The translations under genes were made by a program, and so were the position numbers. This document shows, in pieces, positions 45,000 to 57,219 of a stretch of DNA of 64,000 nt. Source of the DNA: Coix lacryma-jobi var. lacryma-jobi (lineage: Eukaryota; Streptophyta; Magnoliopsida; Poales; Poaceae); the NCBI GenBank assembly GCA_009763385.1, contig CM019825.1:21964278-22028277 (forward strand), written 5' to 3'. A model generated the notes under the pieces. The model worked only from the letters and a program-made list of their open reading frames with translations. It had not been told where the DNA came from and searched no databases. Position 1 is the first letter of the stretch; every line of letters starts with the position of its first letter.

Positions 45000-47776
45000 A
45001 TGAAATGGAGAGCTATTTTGAAGGAAATGGCACCGCTGAGGTCCACAGGCAGATTCTTTCGGCGCCATCCTTCAGCGCTCTGCTTACTGATTTTTCTGCT
45101 TGTATTGTACAAGTACTTCTTCGGCTGGTTCACCCTCATCGTGACCACATCACCTATCTTCCTAATCGCTGGTGTCTTTCTTGGAATCATCCTGGCATAT
45201 GGTGAACCGAACAATCCCGAAAAAGATCATGTCTACAAAAAAATTGAGAATGCTCGGAGTTCAAATATCCATGATAGCAGCAAATCTGTTAGTAGTGTAT
45301 CTCTTTCTAGAATTCTGTCCGGTGAAGAGAGAGTGGACAAAGACAGGGTTAAGAAAATTAGGAAGCGATCTCATGGTGTAGCTTCTTCTTCTGAACCTGG
45401 ATCAAGTGAATCAGGTGGTTCAGATACCGATACCGCTCCAATGCTCCATGCATTTCATCATCTTAGGTCGGGGAGCTATTCATCACAGTCCTCTCAAGAT
45501 GGTGACTCCAATGACAGCAGCACTGAAGATGGAGCGGAAAACCAACAGGGCAATGATGGCAACATACACAAGGGGAAACATCATGCTAAAGTTGTAGCAT
45601 GGACTGCTGACGACCAGAAGAACATACTGAAAATTGGGTGCTTGGAGATTGAGCGTAACCAAAGGTTGGAAACCCTAATTGCTAGGCGTCGAGCAAGGAA
45701 ATACGCAGACAGGAACTTGATAGAATTTGGTAGCACTGATTCCTTACCCACTATGGAAAAACTATCAAAGTTCCATGTTCAAATTCCTGCTGTTTTTGCT
45801 CCTAGGAAAAATCCTTTCGATCTTCCTTACAATGAAGATAACTTCCCAGATTCTGCTCCATCTGCGTTATTGGAAACGGTAAACCCATTTGATCTACCAA
45901 GTGAGCAAGCAAATGAGAGCAGCTCCTATGGAGGAACCAACTCAACCCATGCTGAACCCATTCCTGTAGCATGCCATTTACAGAGGAGTGCACTGTTGAG
46001 GAGGCATGAGAGCTTCACTGAAGGAGCACCATTCCTTAGTGAGTTTTTGCAAGATGCGCAGCCTTCCCGATTGAGACCATACTTCATGACAGAAAAAATG
46101 GCTAATGAGGAAATGTCAGATCCAGTTCTTGAAGGAGAAACTAGTGAAAAGAGCAACTCCAAGGCCAGCTCTGCGCAAGACTCGGCTAGTACTTCTTCAG
46201 TTGCCGATCAAGAAAGCCAGAAGGATGTTCTAGAGGATTGCTCAAACCAAGGACAACAATCTTCTTTTAGTCAAACGGAGGAACATGCACATGTAGCTCG
46301 GCATGTAAGGGAGGTTTCTCTTGCTCTTGACATGGAGCCACCTGTATTAATTAGTGATTCCTCTGATGATGACATCTCACTGTCTGGTGAACATATAAAT
46401 GATTGGGAGGAAGCCCAACAGAGTGAAAATTTCAGTTTTTCTCAGAATACATTCCTACAGGGTCCTAGTGTCATGCAACACCATCAAGAAATAGATATGA
46501 CAACCAATGGACTGAATCAGATGTCCCCACATTCGAATGATCTCGAGCTGACGTCGTCATCAACTGAAACCACCGATGATCCTTTTGAAGTGAATGACAT
46601 TGAACCACCAGGTACCATAGAGTAATATATCATTTTTCAGCTTGCGATTTGTATAATGAATCCCACATTTTATAAGTGTTTTCCAACTTTCTAGCCAAGG
46701 AAGTGGTTGTCATTGATGATACCCACGTTCTGGATCCTGTATACGATTCAAGTCCTTCGGGAAGCGAGAGGCCCACACCTATTGGTTTAGTAATTGAAGG
46801 ACCTGTCTTGAAAGATGGTAACTAAAGACTACAATGAATTAATCAGTTCTAGTTGTGACATAACACTGCCATCCTTTTTTCCTAAAGTACAGAATCAAAT
46901 TGCAGGTCATGCTCATACTCTTGATGCTGAAGAAAGCATCGAAGAAGGGGTTTCACCATCAAGAATGGAGGCTTCTTCCAGTGAGATAGCTGGACCTAGT
47001 TTGAGTTCTGTGGAGGAAAGCAAATTTCTAGAGAAAGAAGCCTCTGAGATGAGAGAGCAGTGCATGGTTGGCCATGTCGAAGCACATGGAGGTTCTGTCA
47101 GTCATGCTGATCCTTCAGTATGTGATATAAGTTCTCAGCCAAGTACTGGAAGTTCAACAAATGGTAAATCTCATTGATTGGGATCTTTTCACCTGAATCT
47201 TACTAACCTGCATGAGTTAAGGTAGTTATTGTGGACAGGGAACATTTAGCAAGGTCACGAGGTGTCTTCAAATCATAGTTTTGTATAAAATATGTAGAAA
47301 AAGGTGTCTCCAAATACAATTTCTGGCTTTGGAAAGGTTCTTCACAATCATTAGTACATCTGGAATAGTAAAACAAAACAGTTATATAAATTAAAAGTGA
47401 ACACTATGCCAAGCAACCTTGTTGTAGCTGCACCTGAGCAGATGCATTATGTGATAAGAAACAGCGGCAGCACTAACAGACAAATCAACCATGTCAAAGA
47501 TGGACAACGATTAGGTATTCATTAGGTTCCAGATGAACTGATGTTTATGGATTATGATAGCAACTCAGCTGATAGCATGCAGTAAGTTGCTGGGATAATG
47601 ACTCTGCATACCAGGATCCAGCAGCACGGTTCATCTTGATAAACTCTCGGCCCACTAAGCTACACTACCTGTGGGTCGTGGTTGTAACACATGTACTTAC
47701 CTTCCTCTGATTACTTGTTGGAACAGGTGATTCTGGCAGTGGTGTCACACCATCCTCCACAAACGCAGTTCTTTAG
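45000..47776 (+). CDS. Plant-specific membrane-anchored protein of unknown function
   Basis: Four coding exons join in frame at GT-AG introns: 45000-46611, 46695-46817, 46906-47163 and 47727-47776, giving 680 residues. All three introns are phase 1. After a basic start (FFRRHPSA), two hydrophobic segments (about 26-41 and 45-67) end in GIILAYGEPN, probably a membrane hairpin or pair of spans. The rest is a long Ser/Asp/Glu-rich, largely disordered tail with conserved islands: a KKIRKRSH basic patch (118-125), WTADDQKN (201-208), LETLIARRRARK (223-234), and two NPFDLP motifs (271-276 and 295-300). This combination is typical of a land-plant family annotated only as uncharacterised transmembrane or dentin-sialophosphoprotein-like. 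No enzyme motif is visible. ATG 45000 is the first methionine after the acceptor. Confidence 0.85.
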
Positions 47777-48346
47777 TTTCTTAAAAAAAATGACTGTGGC
47801 ACCGAGCATCAGGTTGGACGTCTTCGGCAGTACTCCAAGGCAATTTTTGTGTGGGGCGAGTTCCTGCTGAGTAATCACCGGGAGGGAGGAATATGTTTCT
47901 TGCAAGGGATTTCTTAGTGCTTCAAAGGGACCTAGACAACATGTTGGACCTGTATCTGTATAGTCTGGATTTACTGAAGAAGATATGCGACATTAGCATT
48001 AGCACTTCACTGTAAAATGGTTAGATATGGTTCTTTTGGTCTCTCTCGATTGTGAATACCTTGTGGACTGTCAATTTTGTGCCGTAAGTTGTCAGTCCGC
48101 AGCTTGAAGTACCTTAGTTTATGGATTGCTTTTGGTTAGATATAAATTTCATCATTTCAAATGGTGATAACTTTTATATCTAACCTTGCTTTAGTTTATG
48201 AGCAGTTGCCCTAGCGTCTGAAGTTTACCTTGCGTGGTTGTTTCTAGTTCCAGGGATCTGTAGTGCTATCTGCTATGGTGTTCCTTCCGCAGTGTCCTGC
48301 TCATAGCTGAGGTGTGCCGTCTCGTTAGGCGATGTGTTGGTCGCTA
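47777..48346 (+). other. 3' untranslated and downstream region of the membrane-protein gene
   Basis: No open frame of note. The transcript probably ends in this interval; no canonical polyadenylation signal stands out. Confidence 0.4.
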
Positions 48347-48504
48347 AGGATGTTATGATGTTTCAAATGGGTATCCGTGGTTCTCCCCAAGTTCAATTAA
48401 ATAAACTAATATACAAAATGAGGAAAAAAATTGTCTAGTTAGTTCTTTAAATTGAATTAGAGGAGAATCGCGGATACCCATTTGAAGCACCATCCTCATC
48501 CATA
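48347..48504. mobile_element. Mutator-like MITE with about 10-bp target duplication
   Basis: Inverted ends of about 35 bp, the conserved part being TTTCAAATGGGTATCCG on the left and CGGATACCCATTTGAAGC on the right. Flanked by the direct repeat TTGGTCGCTA at 48337-48346 and 48505-48514. A 9-10 bp duplication points to the Mutator superfamily. 158 bp. Confidence 0.75.
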
Positions 48505-48607
48505 TTGGTCGCTAGAGTCCTCTAGTGTTTTACATTTCATTTTGATGCGTTGCAACGATAACAAATCCTCTTGATAAAATGCGTGAAATTCGAAAAAACT
48601 CCCCTAA

Positions 48608-48744
48608 GGCCTTGTTCGGTTGCAAATTAATCCAAGAGAATTAGAGGAGATTGAGGAGGTTTGGATCCCTAGCAAATCAAAATCCTATCTAATCCCTCCC
48701 AATCTCCTCTAACCCCATGGAATGGGGAATAACCGAGCAAGGCC
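48608..48744. mobile_element. Short Tourist-like MITE with TAA target duplication
   Basis: Inverted ends GGCCTTGTTCGGTT and AACCGAGCAAGGCC, flanked by TAA at 48605-48607 and 48745-48747. 137 bp. Confidence 0.85.
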
Positions 48745-49584
48745 TAAACATACTAACATGAACGTGGGCAGATCTGATTGTTGATAGCATATTGTGTTGC
48801 AACTTGCAAGTACAGTGAACCAAACAAACATCAACATTGATCAGTGATGGTCACTGCGCAACAACATGTGCGCATATTTCCCTTGGTGGAATCACTTGTT
48901 AGTTGTTAAGACGATCCTAGCACTATGAAAAGGAAACCAGTAATTTTTATTTTTATTTTTTTAAAAAACTCCCCCATCCTAAAACATCGGCGCTTTCGCT
49001 TCTCGAGAAATAACTTTGATAAATCTTTAGAAAATTAGTATAATTAGAAAAATCTTTGAATCTATTTTTAATAAATTTATTTAGAGACATAAATGTTGCA
49101 CATATTTTCTATAGATTGAGTTAAACTTGCGACAAAAAACTAAAAACGACGAATAATATGGGACAGAGACAATAGTTGTCTTTTTTTTAATACTGTCCCC
49201 TAGTCAACTGAAATGGTTAGATATATATTTCCTCATTTCAAATGGTGATAACTTTTCCAAACTAGTTTCGATGGATGGAGATAAAAAATATTTTAAAAAA
49301 TGGTTATAAACGAGGACAAAGGGGTAATAGACTACGAAATTGTGATAATCAGATTTGCACTTTTCGTATAAAATTATCTTTATTCAAAAGCTCAGGTAGA
49401 AATTGAAATCTATATCTCGCCGTTTGAAATGTACATCTCGCCCTCTTAGTCGATGAGTGTACATTTCTGCAAATTTTCGATTTGTGCATTTATTTTTGCA
49501 AAATCGAATTAAATAAATAATAATAATTATTGTTGTTAAAAAAAGATTTTGTGATCACGGAGCGTAGGCACAAACTTTCCTCTC
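48745..49584. other. AT-rich intergenic sequence
   Basis: A decayed Stowaway-like block may span about 48970-49170. No gene seen. Confidence 0.4.
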
Positions 49585-49680
49585 GGGCCCTCAAGGACGA
49601 TTGGCCCAGTATGATAAAAACATTGGCCTAAATGTGTCCATTCGGCCCAGAACGATTAACCGGCGACCACAGGTCCTTTT
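49585..49680 (+). promoter_or_regulatory. Putative promoter of the PPR gene with two GGCCCA elements
   Basis: GGCCCA at 49603-49608 and 49644-49649 are site II-type (TGGGCC/T) elements, common in promoters of plant genes for organelle and ribosomal proteins, usually shortly upstream of the transcription start. Their place argues that translation starts downstream, at 49797, not at 49632. Confidence 0.45.
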
Positions 49681-49796
49681 TTTTTTTGAAAGAAATGCGG
49701 CGACCAGGTCTGCTCGTCGGCTTTCTCCCTCTGAGTAGTGGCCCCCCCACTAGCCTTAAAACCTCTTGTCACTCGTCTCCTTCCCCCGACTCGCCC

Positions 49797-52535
49797 ATGA
49801 TTCCCTCTGCTCCCTGCCCTCCCGCCGCCGGTGCCGGCGGCCGTGCCGCCGTCACCGGAGCGGGCGCGCCACCGATCCTCGGCTCCTGCTCCAGTTCCTT
49901 CACTCCTCCTCCCCCCACCGCCTCCCGTATCCACCTCCCCCGCCTACCCCCGCCACCTTCTCTCTCTTCCTCCAGCACCCCCACCAGCCCGTTTCCCAGC
50001 CCCGCCTCCTCCGCCCTCCAGCTCTGCGACGAGGCCCTGTCCTCCATGTCCCCGCGGGAGCAGACCTCTCTCCTGTCGCGGCAGCGCTGTTGGCGCCGCG
50101 TCCGGAACCTCTTCAACCGCCTGCTCGCGCTCCCCGGGTACGTCCCCAACCCCGTCCACGACGCCGTCCTCCTGTGCCACCTAGCCCGCGCGCGCCGGTG
50201 GGCCGAGCTCCACCACGCCTGGCTCGGGATGGCCCTCCCGCCGTCCAACCCGGCCTACGCAGCCCTCGCCGACGCGCTCGCCAAGGCAGGGTTGGCTCGG
50301 GGAGCCCTCCTGCTGCTCCGCCACATGCGGACCCGGGGTGTCGCGCCTGATGAGGTGTCCATGAACACTTTCGTCCGCATCCTCAAGGACGAGGGCCGCC
50401 ACGCCGACGCGCTTGCTCTCTTCTACAATTGGTGCGACGGCAGGTTCGAAGTCGATTTCCTTGATCTTGACTGCATCACGGTTGATTCGGACGGTCCTAT
50501 GCAGTTCTTGCTTGCTGACATCTGTGACGACAAATTTGCTGCTCCTGCACCTGCTGGTGCACCAGAGCGTCCTAGGAAGCCCAAGCTTGTGGTGACGTAT
50601 AACACGTTGATTGATCTCTATGGGAAAGCTGGGAGGCTGAAGAACGCGCTGGACATGTTTTTGGACATGCCAGCTCATGGGGTTATGCCAGATACGTATA
50701 CGTTCAATACACTAATCAACATATTTGGGTTATCTGGCAATTCATCGCAGGCAGAGGTGCTGTTTGCTAGCATGGTGGTAAGGGGTGTCAAACCTGATAC
50801 TAAGACATACAATGTAATGATGACTGTGTTTGCATCGATTGGGGATTTAGAGGGAGTTCTGAAGTACTACTGTCAAACCGAGAAGGCAGGCTTACATCCT
50901 GATGCTGTGAGCTATAGGATTTTGCTGCAGGTGCTATGTGAGAGGAAGATGGCACGCGAAGCAGAAGGTGTGATTGAAGGGATTCTCAATTCTGGCAGTT
51001 TTGTTCATGAGCAGTCCCTGCCTGTTGTCATGAAGATGTATGTTGATCTAGGATTGCTTGATGAGGCGATTGCATTCTTTGAGAGGCATTGCCGAGGTAA
51101 AGGGGTCTCATCCAAGAACTTCAGTGCGATCATGGATGCTTTTGCAGAGAAGGGTCTGTGGGAAGAAGCTGAGCATGTCTTCTGCTCTGAAAGAGTTGGG
51201 AATGAGAAGGACATTGTGGAATATAATGTGATGATAAAGGCTTATGGTCAGGCAAAGCAGTATGACAGAGTCTCTTCTTTGCTTGAGAGCATGGAGGAAT
51301 CTGGTGTTTCATCAGACGAGTGCACATATAGTTCCTTGATTCAAATGTTTTCTGGCGGTGGATTTCCGCACAGAGCTAAGAAGCTGTTAGGTAAAATGAA
51401 AGATGCAGGATTTGAACCAAAATGTGAGACATACTCTGCCATCATTAGAAGTTATTCTCGACATTGCTTGGTACCAGAGGCCATAGATTTGTTCAATGAA
51501 ATGAAGGCTTCAGGTGTTGAGCCGAATGTCATTGTTTATGGAGTTCTGATTGACATGTTTGCAGAGACAGGGAATGTTAAGGAAGCACTTCACTATAGTA
51601 ATCTGTTGGAACAATCTGGAATCTCTCCAAACCATATTGTTCTAACTTCTCTTATAAAAGCCTACAGCAAATTTAATTCCTGGAAGGAAGCACAGGATTT
51701 ATATTCAAGGATGAATGACATGGATGGTGGCCCTGACACCATTGCCTCCAATGCCATGCTAAACCTTTATGCAAAACTTGAGATGGTCACTGAGGCAAAA
51801 GAAATCTTTGACAGCTTAAGAAGAAATAGTCGTGCTGATTCTGTTTCATACACTACCATGGCATACCTCTACAAGTGCATGGGCTTGTTTAGTGAGTCCA
51901 TTAGGATTACACACAAGTTACAAAAGTCAGGCTTACTCTCTGATTCTGCTTCATGCAATGCTATTATGGCATGTTATGGGGCTAAGGGCAACCTTAGAGA
52001 TTGTGCAGAGTTAGTGCATCAAATGGTGGTGGCTAACATTCCACCAGATGCCTCAACCTTTGGAATAATATTTTCTCTACTGAAAAATGGTCATGTTTCA
52101 ACAAAAGAAATTTTACATCTAGAATCAGCTTATAATGATGGCCAGAAGTCTGCCAAGCAAGCTATTGTTGCATTCTTGTTCTCCATAGCTGGCATGGATG
52201 CTGCTGCATTAGAGATCTGCGAGAAGATGTTAATGTCGCGGTGGACAATGGATGCATGTGCATATAATGTTTGCTTCAAGGTCTATGCTTCCTGTGGGAA
52301 GGTGGAAAAAGCTTTCAGTTTATTCATGCGGATGCATGATCTGGGGCTCAAGCCAGACACATCTACTTGCATCCATTTGGCCAGTTATGGGAAACCTGGA
52401 GCATTTAAAGGCCTACAGAAAAATGGAATTATTGAATACAGAAATAATGAGCTTAATACGCCTTCACATAATACACTGGTTGCTTATATAGAGACTGGAA
52501 AAAATAATCTTGCAGTTCAGTTGGTCAAGAAATGA
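49797..52535 (+). CDS. P-class pentatricopeptide repeat protein, probably organelle-targeted
   Basis: A single intronless frame of 912 residues from ATG 49797. In-frame ATGs at 49695 and 49632 would add 34 or 55 residues, but they lie next to a poly-T run and GGCCCA promoter motifs, so I prefer 49797. PPR proteins bind RNA in plastids or mitochondria and act in splicing, editing, stability or translation. The N-terminus is rich in Ser, Pro and Ala with few acidic residues, fitting a transit peptide. Helical repeats of 34-36 residues start near residue 150 and run almost continuously from about 265 to 900, e.g. TYNTLIDLYGKAGRLKNA. No E, DYW or SMR domain is present, so it is P-class. Overall shape resembles the large PPR protein At1g73710, a tentative orthology. 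Confidence 0.9.
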   Translation: MIPSAPCPPAAGAGGRAAVTGAGAPPILGSCSSSFTPPPPTASRIHLPRLPPPPSLSSSSTPTSPFPSPASSALQLCDEALSSMSPREQTSLLSRQRCWRRVRNLFNRLLALPGYVPNPVHDAVLLCHLARARRWAELHHAWLGMALPPSNPAYAALADALAKAGLARGALLLLRHMRTRGVAPDEVSMNTFVRILKDEGRHADALALFYNWCDGRFEVDFLDLDCITVDSDGPMQFLLADICDDKFAAPAPAGAPERPRKPKLVVTYNTLIDLYGKAGRLKNALDMFLDMPAHGVMPDTYTFNTLINIFGLSGNSSQAEVLFASMVVRGVKPDTKTYNVMMTVFASIGDLEGVLKYYCQTEKAGLHPDAVSYRILLQVLCERKMAREAEGVIEGILNSGSFVHEQSLPVVMKMYVDLGLLDEAIAFFERHCRGKGVSSKNFSAIMDAFAEKGLWEEAEHVFCSERVGNEKDIVEYNVMIKAYGQAKQYDRVSSLLESMEESGVSSDECTYSSLIQMFSGGGFPHRAKKLLGKMKDAGFEPKCETYSAIIRSYSRHCLVPEAIDLFNEMKASGVEPNVIVYGVLIDMFAETGNVKEALHYSNLLEQSGISPNHIVLTSLIKAYSKFNSWKEAQDLYSRMNDMDGGPDTIASNAMLNLYAKLEMVTEAKEIFDSLRRNSRADSVSYTTMAYLYKCMGLFSESIRITHKLQKSGLLSDSASCNAIMACYGAKGNLRDCAELVHQMVVANIPPDASTFGIIFSLLKNGHVSTKEILHLESAYNDGQKSAKQAIVAFLFSIAGMDAAALEICEKMLMSRWTMDACAYNVCFKVYASCGKVEKAFSLFMRMHDLGLKPDTSTCIHLASYGKPGAFKGLQKNGIIEYRNNELNTPSHNTLVAYIETGKNNLAVQLVKK

Positions 52536-53515
52536 TATGTACCAAACATATAGGATTGCTTTACACTTTATACTTAACAAGAAAGATTGATTTAGTTGTA
52601 CCTTCTGAAATTTGAAGCTACCATGCCTGGTGATCAGAAGTGGGCCAGGTTTGCCTCAATATACAGAAAACCAGATAGATTGGAAAGATTAGTGTGTATC
52701 TTTACTTAGTAACTCAGATATGCTTTACATCTTATAGTATTCTGATGTATGTGTCATAGCCTGTTTGCTTGTTACATACCCACTATATATGAACAAAAAA
52801 CATATATCACAAGCTTCATAACAGTCTGAGGCTCTGAGCCACCATTGCTTGGTGTCTGATCCTGCTCTGCCTTTGTTTTCAATTCTCTTGTATTAGTTCA
52901 TGCCATAGTTGATAATACCATGACAACCTTTATTTGATTTGTTTTATAGAAATCAGAATTGCAATCATTATGAAATTCTGTTGATCATATACTGTAATGA
53001 TAAATTCAAACTTCATTATATGTGAGGGTCATTTTTCTAATATATATGCTTAGTGGGGGTCAGTTACCTTGAATTCATCATATATGGAAGGGGGCCATGA
53101 TTACATATTTTGTTCAAGGAATGCTAAAAGAAGTATTTGGGTCTGCTACTGTTGTAATCCAGTGAGCGTGTCACATGAGAGTTTTCTGAATGTGCAACAG
53201 CCACTAGGCAAGCTTGAAAAACGAGCAAACAACGGGTAGCTGACACAATTGTGGCTATCTACATCTGCGTTCAATGTGTGATCTTGTGGCAGGAGGTGGT
53301 TTAAGAGTATTTTATAGCTAGGTTTCAGAAGCGTGGCATGGGATAAGTAAATCTTTAGCAGCAACAGTATATTTTTTTTTCTTTCTTATCTTCGATTATT
53401 CTGATTAAACATGAGTGAGTCCATCTCACATAGTAAAAGCTCCAGATCAAAATTAGCGTCGTCATCTAATGACTAAAGGGTTTTGCTAAATCAAAGAGTG
53501 TTTCTTAAAAAGACA
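52536..53515. other. 3' flank of the PPR gene
   Basis: AT-rich; transcript end within the first few hundred bases. No open frame or repeat of note. Confidence 0.4.
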
Positions 53516-53900
53516 AGCACCTAAATTTATATCAAAATTACACACAACTACCATTATTAACTGTCTAAATTTTTACATCTGTTATTATAAAAGATAATTT
53601 TAAAACCCTCATAATTTTGCATCTAAATTTACCACATCTGTTCTCATGAAAGATAATTTGAAATAATCCTCTAAGTTTGTATCTAAATTACATGCTTATA
53701 CCATTACAAAGGATAATGCAAAATAATCACTACATTTACATCTAAGTTATGCACGTATTGAGATATATAATTTTAAAAATAATAACTTCACTTTGTATCT
53801 AAATTATTCACATATGTCATCATAAAAATAACTAATATACCTCTTAAATCTACGCATAATACTAATATATGCTATTATGCAAAAATAATTCAATAGCAAT
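53516..53900. repeat. Degenerate tandem repeat of about 60 bp
   Basis: Six or seven imperfect units, each with a (G/A)CATCTAAATT or TATCTAAATTA start followed by a CATAT or CTGTTATTAT segment and an AAAGATAATTTTAAAATAAT-like end. Units start near 53573, 53626, 53688, 53740 and 53797. AT-rich and non-coding. Confidence 0.6.
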
Positions 53901-54335
53901 ACAATACACCATAGCTTTCTAAATTTCTTCTTCTATTATTATTAAATTAAAATTAAGCATAGTCCTATATTCCACCATATAGACCAAGTAAACGTGCATA
54001 TATTAAGTTTAATATTCATTTTTATTATTATCAAGTATGGATAAAATGTTTCCTCGACAAATCACATATCGATGGCAATGACAATTCACTTAGTTATATT
54101 AGTGCTCTATGATAAATTGATAATAGATTATGTCATATCAATATTAGTAATTCAATTTTATATGATATGTTTTTATTAAAAAATACTCTAAGTTGAAATG
54201 GTTGTTTATGCCACTGTAATAAATTAAGAGTGTAGCTTAGGATCTACAATATTTTCATGAAAAAATTAAAGATTTAAATAAAGTATGTGATAAGCACTGG
54301 AGTTTCATTTTAACACATGGATATTTTTTGCAAAG
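53901..54335. other. AT-rich intergenic sequence
   Basis: No gene, repeat or motif that I can support. Confidence 0.4.
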
Positions 54336-54588
54336 AGCCCTATAAGTTATATCTTTGCCTTGACCTCTTTGCTCTTCCTCGTCTCTTTACTTCTCTTCAT
54401 TTCACCAAATATGGAGCACTTGACCACTTTGATTGCTTGTGGTCATCACCATCTTCTCCATGGTTACTACCTTGCTAGCTCCACCATTTGACTTGGTCAT
54501 AATCCCTTCTCATTAGCTACACACATGCTTAGCCATAGGATTAGACAAATAGGTTTCATCAATTATCAAAACTAAACTAGGCCTTTCA
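54336..54588 (-). mobile_element. Truncated LTR fragment related to the outer Sirevirus
   Basis: The minus strand begins TGAAAGGCCTAGTTT at 54588 and follows the first 250 bp of the outer element's LTR, including TGATGAAACCTATTTG, TGTGTGTAGCT and GGTGGAGCTAGC. It breaks off near 54336. It is much more diverged than the outer LTR pair, so it is an older insertion. Confidence 0.8.
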
Positions 54589-55177
54589 GGCACCTCCAGT
54601 GATCACATAGGAGGGATACAATGGTTTCTATTGCCGTAAACCACCCTAAGTCACGCCACTATTCCCATACTCTAGTGCCAGCACTCTGATTCGAACCGGA
54701 AGTCAACATGCTCGCTAGAGACACCAATAGTCAATAGCGCCTCTAGCAAAGCTCCGGACAAACTTTGGTGGGTTCATCAAATGTCTTTGGTGACCCCTTC
54801 ACCACTCTTTAGAACTTACTGTAGTATCTCTCCGGTGACACGACTCTGGTGCCCACCAAAGAGATTTGGTGAGTGTAAAAACACTTCAACACCAACTATT
54901 CTCAAACCTTTTTTTTTTCAAATTTGCTAACTTCAAAATGTGTTCCATTGAAACCAAATCTTTTAGCGTCGATATAGCATTTCCATAATATTTTTAATGC
55001 TTCACTTGCTTCCTAACCATGTCACTAGTTCTAATGCATATGCAATGTTAGTCCTTACCTAGTGACACTAGATAACTATAATCACTTTAGAGTTCCCCTC
55101 CTAATAGTATAACCATCTATCCTAAACCCGAGTATGCACTCTATTGCACCATGGCTGGTGAAACAAAACTCAATATA
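54589..55177. other. Repeat-derived intergenic sequence
   Basis: Moderate GC, with several short CTCCGG/TGGTG strings (e.g. CTCCGGTGACACGACTCTGG near 54820) that recall LTR half-site arrays. I cannot delimit an element. Confidence 0.35.
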
Positions 55178-55560
55178 CACTACTGGAAAATCAGATTCTT
55201 CTGTGTGTACAAAAACACATAGAAAAATATGAATACCACTAGAAAATATTTTTCTGACGGTGTACGCTCAAAAAAATACACACAAAAATATAATGACAAA
55301 AAAATTAATTTTTTCCTGTGCGTTCGCCGTTAGAAACATTTTTTTCTATGCGTATAACACCCACATAAAAATTGTGCCAGCCTAGATTAAACTTCATTTT
55401 TTTTGTGCCTTAATCCTCATAGAAAAAAGAAAACCCCTACAAAAAACTATTTTTTTAGATTTTGTCCTGACAGAGTTGTAGAGGTGCACTCACGCGAAAA
55501 ACTTTATTTTTCTGTCATGCTTGGTTAACACACAGAAAAATTCTATTTTTCTGACGGTAT
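55178..55560. mobile_element. Remnant of a CACTA-type transposon end
   Basis: CACTACTGGAAAA at 55178 matches the terminal CACTA motif of En/Spm elements. It is followed by subterminal repeats of the TTTTTCTG(A/T)(C/G)GGT kind (55245, 55545) and their inverted forms. The other terminus is not found. Confidence 0.55.
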
Positions 55561-55832
55561 TAAGAGACCACCGAAAGAAAAAACACTTGGTTCTAGCCCC
55601 TATATAGATTATACCTTTGCCTTCGGGCTTGTTTCCAACTGCTTCTAATTCTTTGCAATTGGTTGCAATTCCTCTCTTCTCGCTGTTGAGCACTTGTACC
55701 ATGGTCTTTCCCAACTCCACCATATGCTCCTAGCCATGCTCTTATTTTGAGGACCCTAGCTCAATTATCACCTACTTTAAGTATTAGTTCACTCTCTTAA
55801 TTACCAAAACCAAACTAGCTACGACTTTCACA
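55561..55832 (-). mobile_element. Fragment of another Sirevirus-like LTR
   Basis: The minus strand from about 55832 begins TGAAAGTCGTAGCTAGTTTG and continues TTTTGGTAATTAAG, the general start of Sirevirus LTRs. It ends within a few hundred bases, at the CACTA remnant. Confidence 0.6.
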
Positions 55833-56617
55833 CTCGTCGATATTGTAGGTTCTTTTTGTGCCTCATTATAAATTACTAGCAACATGCCCCTGCATTATAA
55901 CAGGACATACAATTTGTCGCGTGATGCTCATGCCGATTATAATGAGCTAGCTATTTTTTGTTAGACTTAACTGAGCTTTGCCCAACCTTAAATCAAAATA
56001 AACTCCTAGGCTTATATAACAGATCAGATACTAGGTGATAAAGAATTAATCTCTTATGAAAAATTGACACGTAACTTTTAAAAATAGTTGAAACTAGGCG
56101 GTGCCACTGCACGTGTGTTACGACACAAACATGCTTTGGTGATGCCTTGCCTTTGCAACTCCAAAATCAAATCGAGAAGGGTGAGAGAAGGGACGATGGA
56201 TCAAGAGACTAGAGAGTAGCGCGGGATAGACGAATGGAGAGAGAGTGAGAAACACATGAAATATTCTTTTTTTCCTCTTTAATAGATACGAGTATATAGA
56301 CAGGAAATGGAAAACTAGACAGCTGAATCATATATAGCAGGGCTCGGGCTTGGAGTAACAAAGAATTACTACATCATCAATATAATCAATGATGAAGGTG
56401 AAATTATTAATGTGACGAAGCCTCTAATTAATAACCAGATATATCATGTTTTAATTTAAATAATGAAATCGTGTGGTTGTACACAAAAAAATGAACTCTA
56501 AACTCATGCGGCTAATAATCATCATCATGTTTTGTCTTCTTTAACAATAATATAATCACCACAAATTATTACCACTCAGTAAGGGTAACCAATCGAATAA
56601 AATAGCTACGAATCAGT
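55833..56617. other. Intergenic sequence and 3' flank of the bHLH gene
   Basis: AT-rich, no open frame of note. The right part presumably includes the 3' UTR of the minus-strand bHLH gene. Confidence 0.4.
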
Positions 56618-57171
56618 TCATCGGTATAAGCAGCTTCTATATGGGGGCGTCCAGTAGTCTGGGCCGTTGTTATCCCTGTACACCTGAGGCGTGCATGAGA
56701 CGGGTACCAAGCATAGGCCTCTACTTCGCAGGTCAATCTCAGTCTCCGATTTCTCCTTCCTATCCAACCCTCCCCATGCGTTGTAGTCCTGCCAAAATAA
56801 TATATAGGGCAACTACCTGTTAGATCATATAACAATTCAAAAATGTATTGTGTACTACTCCCTCCATTCCAAATTATAAGACGTTCCAAGAGTCTTGGAG
56901 AGTCAAAGTTTTTCAACTTTGACCAAAATTATAGAGAAAAATATAAAGATTTATACCATCAAATATACATATTATGGAAATATAACTAATGGAGAATCTA
57001 ATTGCACTTAGTTGATATCATAAATATTATTATCTTATTATATAAATTTGGTCAAAGTTGAAAAACTTTGACTCTCCAAGATTCTTGGAATGTCTTATAA
57101 TTTGGTATGGAGGGAGTACAAATGAAGCATGATATATAGATGACTACTAGCTAGCTACTAGTTTTTATGTG

Positions 57172-57219
<48 letters not shown>

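Noticed and set aside
49632..49796. Upstream in-frame ATGs of the PPR frame
   Set aside because: They lie next to site II promoter motifs and a poly-T run, so are probably upstream of or within the 5' UTR; start moved to 49797.
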